Assembly: GCA_019188255.1 (NCBI GenBank)
Contig: JAETXT010000004.1
Coordinates: 1,178,001-1,242,000 of the forward strand
Length of the DNA: 64,000 nucleotides
Source of the DNA: Verticillium longisporum
Taxonomy: Eukaryota > Ascomycota > Sordariomycetes > Glomerellales > Plectosphaerellaceae
Direction: 5' to 3'
Each line of letters starts with the position of its first letter. The first letter of the stretch is position 1. A program made the position numbers and the translations under genes. This document shows, piece by piece, positions 57,650 to 64,000 of this stretch. Below the pieces are notes generated by a model that searched no databases, was not told the origin of the DNA, and saw only the letters and a list, made by a program, of their open reading frames with translations.

Positions 57650-58881
57650 ATGTCATTCAGAAAGAAAAACATCATTTTGGGAGTTCCAGCCGCCGGAGCT
57701 CCCGAGGAGTTTGCTTCCAAGCTCGGGAAGGGACATGCTCCAGGAACACGACCCTCTCCTCTGGATGGCCGCCTGACAATCTCAACTGGGACTGCGTCAC
57801 TGGACCAGTGCTTATCTGGGCATGCAGGCCTCCCCTTGGGAAACGCTATTCTTCTGGAAGAATCCGGAACCACAGACTTTTCTGGGGTTGTGTTGAAATA
57901 CTACGCCGCCGAAGGCCTCGTGCAGGGGCATCACGTTCACGTTTTTGGTGTTGGAGATGCCTGGCGATCTGAGTTACCGGGCTTGTCCCAACTTCCTCGT
58001 ACCAGCAAGGCCAGGAATTCCAACGGTTCTGATGACAAGATGAAGATTGCGTGGAGATACGAGTCCTTGTCCCGTGGTGGCGAACCTCCCCATTCATGTA
58101 TGTGGCCAATACTTCACGCTCTTCACAGCGTGTCTCTCTGAGTGACCGAACTAAGTCTTCATCAGCCATGGGTGAGCAGCAGATTAGTGATGCAAAATCA
58201 CTCAGTGTGCCGTTCTGTCACGCCTTCGATCTGGCCACCAAATTGGAAAGCCGGGACTGTAAGGGCGACCTACACGTGATACGGCCAACAATGCCACCCA
58301 CTCCGAAGCATACCGCTCGAAAAAGCCCGTCTCTGCTCCAGCTCTATACAGTCTCTTTAGCGGAGGCCATGCATTCCTCACCACCGGGATCTGTACATCG
58401 TGTCGTCGTGCCAAATCTTCTTTCACCGGCGTCTTATGGGCCGACGACTTCTAAACCATCCGAGGTCCTTCAATTCTTGCACGCTCTACGGGCATTACTT
58501 CGAAAATACGGTTCCCGCTTGTCAGCGATGATTTCGGTATCGACAGCCCTCTATTCCAGATCCACGGGTCTCGTACGGTGGATGGAAACCCTGTTAGACG
58601 GTGTCGTGGAGCTAGTGCCACTGCAGCAACCAGTTCACGCTCAGCCGGGGTCGAGATCAGACGACGCCGCCCAAGGAATGCTCAACATACACCGTCTTCC
58701 TGTATCCGGTGAGCTTGGCATTGGCCCAGGAGGCAGGCTCTCTCAAGAGAATCTTTCCTTCAAGTTGAGCTCATCGAGCGGGTTGGTGATCAAACCCTAT
58801 AGCCTGCCTCCTGTTGGGAACACTGCAGATGCAAATGACGCTGCCTCAAAAGATACTAAGACCCATGATCTATCATTCTAA
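57650..58881 (+). CDS. elp4: Elongator complex protein 4
   Basis: ELP4 belongs to the ELP4-6 ring of Elongator, which modifies wobble uridines of tRNA. Exons are 57650-58097 and 58166-58881 with a 68-bp intron (GTATGT, branch GAACTAAG, ATCAG), giving 387 residues. The N-terminus MSFRKKNIILGVPAAGAP is typical, followed by DGRLTISTGTASLDQCLSGHAGLPLGNAILLEE, the degenerate RecA-like ATPase fold without a classic Walker A. KIAWRYESL precedes the intron and VPFCHAFDLATKLE lies after it. The C-terminal part has LRKYGSRLSAMISVSTALYS and SFKLSSSSGLVIKPYSLPP. No frameshift. Confidence 0.93.
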
Positions 58882-59500
58882 TGAAACGGCGATATTTTCT
58901 GAGACAACCCTGCAGATGAGGCCAAGGAGTTATGGGACTCGTATGCTCGCTGAGAGCAGCTGCCATTAGCCATACCAATGACAACAAAATAATGCAACAC
59001 ATGAGCAACGTGATAACAAGGGATTTCATTCGACCGTATTCCTTGGGTCAGATGTAGCCTTTCCACATAGAGTCATAGTGGGCGGGCCCTTAAGAGTACC
59101 CTTCTTAGATATGAATATTGCCTGGATCACGCACCATAGAAAGTGCATAATGTGCTTAGATAGATATCTGCTAAACAGACATTGAATTTCTGATACCCCA
59201 TAGTGTCCGCGATATCTCAATTGCACTTTTCTTCTTTTTTTGCTCTCAGCAGTGCTTTTCTTGAACCCTTCCCTCTTCACATCGCGCAGTATTAGGTATG
59301 TAAACACCCGCCCTCTTCATGTTTTACCCAACCATCAGTACTCTATGATTATACATCTTTCATATCAATCAATCTGTCAATCCACTGAACCTTAGTGACG
59401 ACAATATGTTACATTTTTCTATGACTTCAATACCACCGAGACGCTCGTATTGTTTACGTCACGAATCGAATCGATGCTAACATCCAAATATAGACGCGCG
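58882..59500. other. ELP4 3' flank and SEN34 promoter region
   Basis: 619 bases between two plus-strand genes. It is AT-rich from about 59100 to 59450, unlike the coding regions. No gene supported. Confidence 0.5.
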
Positions 59501-60418
59501 ATGGACAGTCCAGAAGCAAGTTCTGCTATTGAGCAGATACGGATTTCCAAGATCGCCGACCGATATCTGGTTTTCGACGCTGATCACGTGTCGATATTGC
59601 GTCGACGACACCGCCTTTGCTCAGTTCTGGTCGGGTCGACCCCGCAAAATCCAACGCAGAATGTGTTCCTGAGCCTTCCCTTGGAGCTTCTTCCGGAAGA
59701 GGCTGCTTTGCTCTTGGACCAGAAGGCTGCCGTTCTTGCAGACGAGGCTACAAGTCACCTGGCTGCGCTAAAGGAGGACAGATGCTGCCGTAAACAGTAT
59801 ATCGACCAGCTGAACGATCGTCGTCAGCAAGCCAAACAGCATCTTGCCGAAGGTCAGGCACAAAAAGCTGCCCAGAGTCGGGAGCTTGCAGCCAAGGCCA
59901 AGAGCCAAGGAAGCACGGCGCCTGAACATGCTCAATCCTCAGCACATGGCAACGTTGACCCAGACCGACTTGGGACTGCTCGAAACACTCATCTAACTGA
60001 TGAACCAAAACCTGTGGCAGACCGCAGTCTTGTGAAGCCGCTCACAATCACTAACACTACTAGCTTGGGGCTTATCTTACAATCGGTCTCGTCACCTGAA
60101 AACGATGAAGCAAAGCCTGCCGTTGGTCCTCTTCACGCGCACTTACTGTCCCAAGGCTACTTTATGACTCCTGGCCTCCGATTCGGCGCTAAGTATAGTG
60201 TCTACCCAGGCGATCCCTTGAGGTATCATGCACATTTCCTCGCTACAGACTATGAGTGGGAGGAGGAGATTTCAATGCTAGACATGGTTGGCAGTGGTCG
60301 GCTGGGCACTTCAGTTAAAAAAGGCTTCTTATTGGGAGGCGAGGTGCCGCGGAATGATACTACTGGAGGTGGCGATCCCTCCGTTAGAGCTTTCTGCATA
60401 GAATGGGCTGGCATGTAG
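59501..60418 (+). CDS. sen34: tRNA-splicing endonuclease subunit SEN34
   Basis: One of the two catalytic subunits of the endonuclease that removes tRNA introns (3' splice site). A single exon; I start at MDSPEASSAIEQIRIS (59501), because the 17 residues before it from 59450 have no family support. The N-terminal domain shows RYLVFDADHVSILRRRHRLCS. A charged helical linker with many Gln and Ala follows (residues about 85-150). The C-terminal nuclease domain contains GYFMTPGLRFGAKYSVYPGD, the catalytic His in PLRYHAHF, and the Lys of GTSVKKGFLLGG, making the Tyr-His-Lys triad. It converges on the ASI-like gene with a 116-base gap. No frameshift. Confidence 0.92.
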   Translation: MDSPEASSAIEQIRISKIADRYLVFDADHVSILRRRHRLCSVLVGSTPQNPTQNVFLSLPLELLPEEAALLLDQKAAVLADEATSHLAALKEDRCCRKQYIDQLNDRRQQAKQHLAEGQAQKAAQSRELAAKAKSQGSTAPEHAQSSAHGNVDPDRLGTARNTHLTDEPKPVADRSLVKPLTITNTTSLGLILQSVSSPENDEAKPAVGPLHAHLLSQGYFMTPGLRFGAKYSVYPGDPLRYHAHFLATDYEWEEEISMLDMVGSGRLGTSVKKGFLLGGEVPRNDTTGGGDPSVRAFCIEWAGM

Positions 60419-60534
60419 GCATACTGTGGGTTGATTCGACGGAGCGTGATCATGTGTGCAAATACAAGTCATGAGAAGAGAAAGATCCTTTAGCAGGCAA
60501 ATGTCATACACAACCCCTTTAACTCGACTTGATT

Positions 60535-63447
60535 TCAAGGAACGAAGATCCTGCTAAAGCTTATGACCTCGCGCCGACAGCACACGCATTTGTCAAAGTT
60601 ATTCATGGCCAACGACACGCGACAGTCGTCGCACAAACTTAGACAACGACAGGGCCACACGATGATAGTCCTAGACATGCTCTGGCAGACTACGCACTGG
60701 GGTCCATCTGACCCGAATCCGGCAGCACCATCAGACCAAGAGGTATGAGCCTCAGCTTGCTGCTCTCGACGCAGTCGGCGTCGTGATATGATGAGCCTCT
60801 CGAGCAACTCGGTTTCTTCTTGTGGGGTCAATCTCGTGCTTCGTGCTAAATCAGTTTCTGCGGATGCATTGGGGTTGAGTATCTCCACTCGGCGGCGATG
60901 TTGGAGGCTGCGGTATTGTGATCTGGTCAATACACCCCTGCTGCCCAGGTGAGCAGCCAACGCAACAGCCTCTTCTTTATCCTCAGGAGTTGCTGGATTC
61001 AAAAGTCGTGCCAGGTCGTCGAGCTGCATGGGACTGTCATGTGCAAAGCTCGTCTCATACTTGAGCTGAGGCGAATTCCGCGTGGGCGTCTGCTGACCAT
61101 CCCCATCTTCTGATTCCCAAGCATCTTCATTGTCGTCGTATGTCGCTATTGATAGAATGCTTGTTGTGTCGTCATCGTCGTAGTCAGAGTCGGCATTGGG
61201 GTCATAGTCACCGCTCATATCTGCGGTTCCCCACCAGCCACCTCCCAACCACCAGCGATATAGCTCAGAGTCCAGGTCGACTTCGTTCAAAGGAACACAG
61301 CTCTGCGTTGCTGACCATGCTCGCTGCCTGAATTCAGCCTCGACATCCACGGCATCTGTCAAGGGTATGTCAACGCCCCCTGTTATACCACCTTGAAAGC
61401 TGTGAGAAGCTGTAGAACGATGCCCAGTGCCCGTGGCGGCCGTTTCACCCTGTTGTTTCGGCCTCTGAGCCATCCACAGCAGCCATCGTGGTATGCGCAT
61501 ACTAAGGCGGGAGAGCAGTCGGATGACCAGGCCTGTCGTCGTTCTGACCACCAGTTTGCTGGTATTGAGCACAAAGTCTAAAGCCATCAACCATCTGCCG
61601 CTCCTCTCGGCGGCACCGATGCCGTCGCGCAGTCTGCCTTCCCCCGAAATGGTCTTGGGCAATTTTTGGGCAGCACGCTCCCGATCGAAGCCACTCGTCG
61701 CCAGAGCCCTGCCTTTCGTCACTGGTATCAGGTTGGCTGTGCTGGTAGCATCGAGACGGGACACGAATTCTTCGCCAAGCCATTGCCTCCGGAGTTCTTC
61801 CAGCTCTCGAAACCTCTCATCTTCGATCCACGTAGAGGACGCGAGATTGACATCCCTATCCTCATTTAGATATACAGCTTCACTCGCCATTGTAATGGCG
61901 CCGAATCCAGTGCGTAACAGGGCAGTATAGAAATCCATCTCCCTGCCAATACGAACACCGGACAACGGCATGTTTGCTTGCATATTGGCATGGGCAAGAT
62001 GCAATCTTTGACGGAGGTCGAGGTTGCTTGGCCTGTCCGCGCTAGGTAGCGCTGAAGCGGATATAACAAGAGCGAGACAATATATCGTCAGGCATACAAT
62101 GATTCCTAGTAGAACTAGCACATGCGGGAAAAAGCCTATAATGCACACCGTGGGGAACCGTAAGAGGCCTTGAGTCAAGGTGTCATCAAGAGTAAATGTC
62201 CACGCACTCCGAACGATGCTGGCCATGAAGCATAACGCCCAGAAGCCAGTGCTCAGGAGACGGAATCGAGCTTGAAGGTTGAATACACCCAGAGTGTGGC
62301 TCGTCAGGTGACTCATGACAGAGAGTAAGGCGATTAGAAGAACCTCGGGTGGCGTATTGACTCTTTGGAGGACCATGGATCGGCTGATGGCGATGGCATT
62401 GCCAACACTGGCACTAGCTTCGGTGGTCTGGGCCTGCTTGAGTGCGAAGGAACTCCATCCTAATTGATTGCTAATGGCAGAATCTGCCTCCGCGAAGGCA
62501 AGGGAATGTTCAAATAAGGTCATACCAGTTTCTGCGGCGACTGGACGTCCCTGCACAGCACATGATATGGTCTCCAGAAATTGACTGAGACAGAAGGTAC
62601 CAAATAGCGGCCAGAGGAGGGATAGAGAACCTTTAAGTTCGGGGTTCGGCCCAGCGTTATCGTCGGGAATCATGCGTACAGCCAGGCACGACTGCTCGTC
62701 TGAAGCTCCCAGAAGCAAAGCGGAGCTTATAGCGTGGAGAAACCCGTCCGGCTGAATAAAGAGCAAATCAGAACTTTTGCTGGAATTGCCCCATCGCATC
62801 TGAGCGAAGTCAGGGGAAGTTTGACATTGCATTGATTGTAGCAGTTGGCGACCCTGAATTACGAACAGGGCAAGCGGCATAATACGCAGCGCTAATCGCA
62901 TGGGCCAGGTGAGGCGAAGCCTTCTTCTTGTCGCTGCGAAGATATAAGTGCGGTTGAGCACAATTGCCATGGCTATGCAGGATAGAGCCCATTTGCTAGT
63001 AGCATAGCTGAAGACGCTCCCGAGGCCCTTGGCCCCCTCCATGGAGAATTGTGGTGTGGTCGCGGGTGTCTGTTGCGAGCCGACGTCTGCGGGGTGCGCA
63101 GGAGATGATGAGGATTCCATGACAGTTCTAAAAGCTGCAAGAGTTGGCTCCGCATTGAGCAGGTCTTGGGCGTGTTCCTGGGCGTTGAGCCTTTGGGCAA
63201 TGCCCCGATCGGCGTCGGCGTTTCCGATGTAGTCCGCAACGAAATATCCGAGTCTTTCTGCTAGACGAGGTCCTGCCCAAATCACGTCGTCAATCGATGA
63301 ACCAAGCCTGGAAAGGTTCGCAGCGTGATGGAAGTGTCGGGACGTCCAGTCAGTGATATTGTGCCACCAACTCTGGTGGTTGTCGATCGGAGGGCCCGGG
63401 AAGAGGCCGCTCGCCATGTCTTTGCCTCGAGGCAATCCGGACGACAC
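60535..63447 (-). CDS. ASI1/ASI3-like membrane RING ubiquitin ligase
   Basis: Resembles the yeast Asi proteins, RING ubiquitin ligases of the inner nuclear membrane that degrade misplaced membrane proteins and latent transcription factors. A single exon of 970 residues. The C-terminal RING-like domain is clear: CVVCQ, then WPCRCLSLCDDC, then CVCCRREV, close to the last residue as in Asi3 and MULAN-type ligases. Several hydrophobic segments precede it, for example ALSCIAMAIVLNRTYIFAA, LALRIMPLALFVIQG, VLLIALLSVMSHLT and HVLVLLGIIVCLTIYCLALV, so it is a multi-pass membrane protein. An acidic linker (DYDPNADSDYDDDD) separates them from the RING. Asi1/Asi3 assignment is by architecture; the location is inferred. 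No frameshift. Confidence 0.88.
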   Translation of the reverse strand: MSSGLPRGKDMASGLFPGPPIDNHQSWWHNITDWTSRHFHHAANLSRLGSSIDDVIWAGPRLAERLGYFVADYIGNADADRGIAQRLNAQEHAQDLLNAEPTLAAFRTVMESSSSPAHPADVGSQQTPATTPQFSMEGAKGLGSVFSYATSKWALSCIAMAIVLNRTYIFAATRRRLRLTWPMRLALRIMPLALFVIQGRQLLQSMQCQTSPDFAQMRWGNSSKSSDLLFIQPDGFLHAISSALLLGASDEQSCLAVRMIPDDNAGPNPELKGSLSLLWPLFGTFCLSQFLETISCAVQGRPVAAETGMTLFEHSLAFAEADSAISNQLGWSSFALKQAQTTEASASVGNAIAISRSMVLQRVNTPPEVLLIALLSVMSHLTSHTLGVFNLQARFRLLSTGFWALCFMASIVRSAWTFTLDDTLTQGLLRFPTVCIIGFFPHVLVLLGIIVCLTIYCLALVISASALPSADRPSNLDLRQRLHLAHANMQANMPLSGVRIGREMDFYTALLRTGFGAITMASEAVYLNEDRDVNLASSTWIEDERFRELEELRRQWLGEEFVSRLDATSTANLIPVTKGRALATSGFDRERAAQKLPKTISGEGRLRDGIGAAERSGRWLMALDFVLNTSKLVVRTTTGLVIRLLSRLSMRIPRWLLWMAQRPKQQGETAATGTGHRSTASHSFQGGITGGVDIPLTDAVDVEAEFRQRAWSATQSCVPLNEVDLDSELYRWWLGGGWWGTADMSGDYDPNADSDYDDDDTTSILSIATYDDNEDAWESEDGDGQQTPTRNSPQLKYETSFAHDSPMQLDDLARLLNPATPEDKEEAVALAAHLGSRGVLTRSQYRSLQHRRRVEILNPNASAETDLARSTRLTPQEETELLERLIISRRRLRREQQAEAHTSWSDGAAGFGSDGPQCVVCQSMSRTIIVWPCRCLSLCDDCRVSLAMNNFDKCVCCRREVISFSRIFVP

Positions 63448-64000
63448 AGGCTTTCCTGGAGATTATATTATAGCAACACTGTCGTTCGATAGATCGGTCA
63501 GGATGGTTGACATCGTGGACGGGAGCATACGTGGATCGCTTGTTGTCGTTAGCGACTTGAGTGGTCAAGGGCGGCAGCAGCAGCCGGCTAGGTGATACTC
63601 ACAGCTACCTAGGTAAGTCACGACTCCTTGCAATGCGGGGGAGTATGGTCCAGTCGTGGTGCTGTTGGCTGGAGACCAGTGGCTTGGGCAGTCGCTGCGA
63701 CATGTGCCTAGCGAGGTAAGTAGCGCATATACGGCAAATGTGTGCACAATTACCTTGCATGCGAGAATGGTGTATAGCATATATCAGGACCCAGGCACTG
63801 CGGCAGACGGCAGGATAGGTCCGTCGCGCTAGCAATCAGAGAGCCTCGGCCGTGGACAATCCGGAGTCGTCGACTGTGCGAGTGGGTGTGTGCACGTTGC
63901 ATCCGCTTCCCCAACATCTTTGCCTCCTCTTATCCAACCCGCTAGCAGCTCAAGTGGGCACCTCGGTTCACATGTGCACCTACGACATTCAGGCGCCAAA
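63448..64000. other. upstream region of the ASI-like gene, to window end
   Basis: 553 bases. A CTACCTAGGTAAG word lies at 63605-63617, like those at 27.0, 37.7 and 42.1 kb. The ASI-like promoter should be here. No gene is supported. Confidence 0.5.

Noticed and set aside
1..64000. Repeat-induced point mutation
   Set aside because: The damaged genes do not show widespread C-to-T changes or TpA enrichment; GC content stays high in their codons.
1..64000. tRNA, rRNA, CRISPR arrays, secondary-metabolite cluster
   Set aside because: I looked for T-loop GTTCGA-type boxes, regular direct repeats with spacers, and PKS/NRPS/terpene motifs and found none I could support.

Overview
This window is nuclear DNA of a filamentous ascomycete (Pezizomycotina, most likely Sordariomycetes). 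The genes carry short introns of about 50-100 bp with GTAAGT/GTATGT donors, CTAAC/CTGAC branch sites and YAG acceptors. The protein families are typical of that class. Genes lie on both strands with no operons. The sequence does not let me name the species.

Layout. 1-1021: the 3' part of an argininosuccinate synthase gene that looks broken. 1636-1887: a 252-bp MITE-like element with 31-bp terminal inverted repeats. 2193-10017: RTR1/RPAP2 phosphatase, ribosomal protein S17, mitochondrial ribosomal protein MRP51, queuine tRNA-ribosyltransferase, and a GH76 mannanase with an in-frame stop. 12614-14675: a secreted rhamnogalacturonate lyase (PL4). 15931-19172: UTP21. 20440-25688: the inositol pyrophosphate synthase VIP1/ASP1. 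25689-35020: about 9 kb with almost no recognisable coding sequence, except a small Cys/His-rich reading frame at 32091-32255 that resembles a C1-type zinc finger. 35021-48756: a MOSC protein, histidinol phosphatase, HOS3-type histone deacetylase, a small one-TM unknown, and the lysophospholipase NTE1. 49232-63447: a compact block with GPN2, POP5, YND1, Hikeshi/OPI10, a Nudix hydrolase, RPB8, ELP4, SEN34 and an ASI-like RING ubiquitin ligase.

Most genes are housekeeping genes for RNA polymerase assembly, tRNA and rRNA maturation, ribosomes, inositol pyrophosphate signalling and lipid turnover. Two encode carbohydrate-active enzymes. I see no secondary-metabolite cluster, tRNA, rRNA, CRISPR array or complete transposon.

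The main caution for any user is that seven conserved genes between 3.4 and 47.6 kb (S17, MRP51, the lyase, VIP1, MOSC, HIS2, NTE1) read correctly only if one base is restored at a short homopolymer, eleven places in all. HOS3 has a further frameshift. The genes from 49 kb onward are uninterrupted. I read this mainly as base-calling or assembly error. Coding spans below are therefore given across these breaks.
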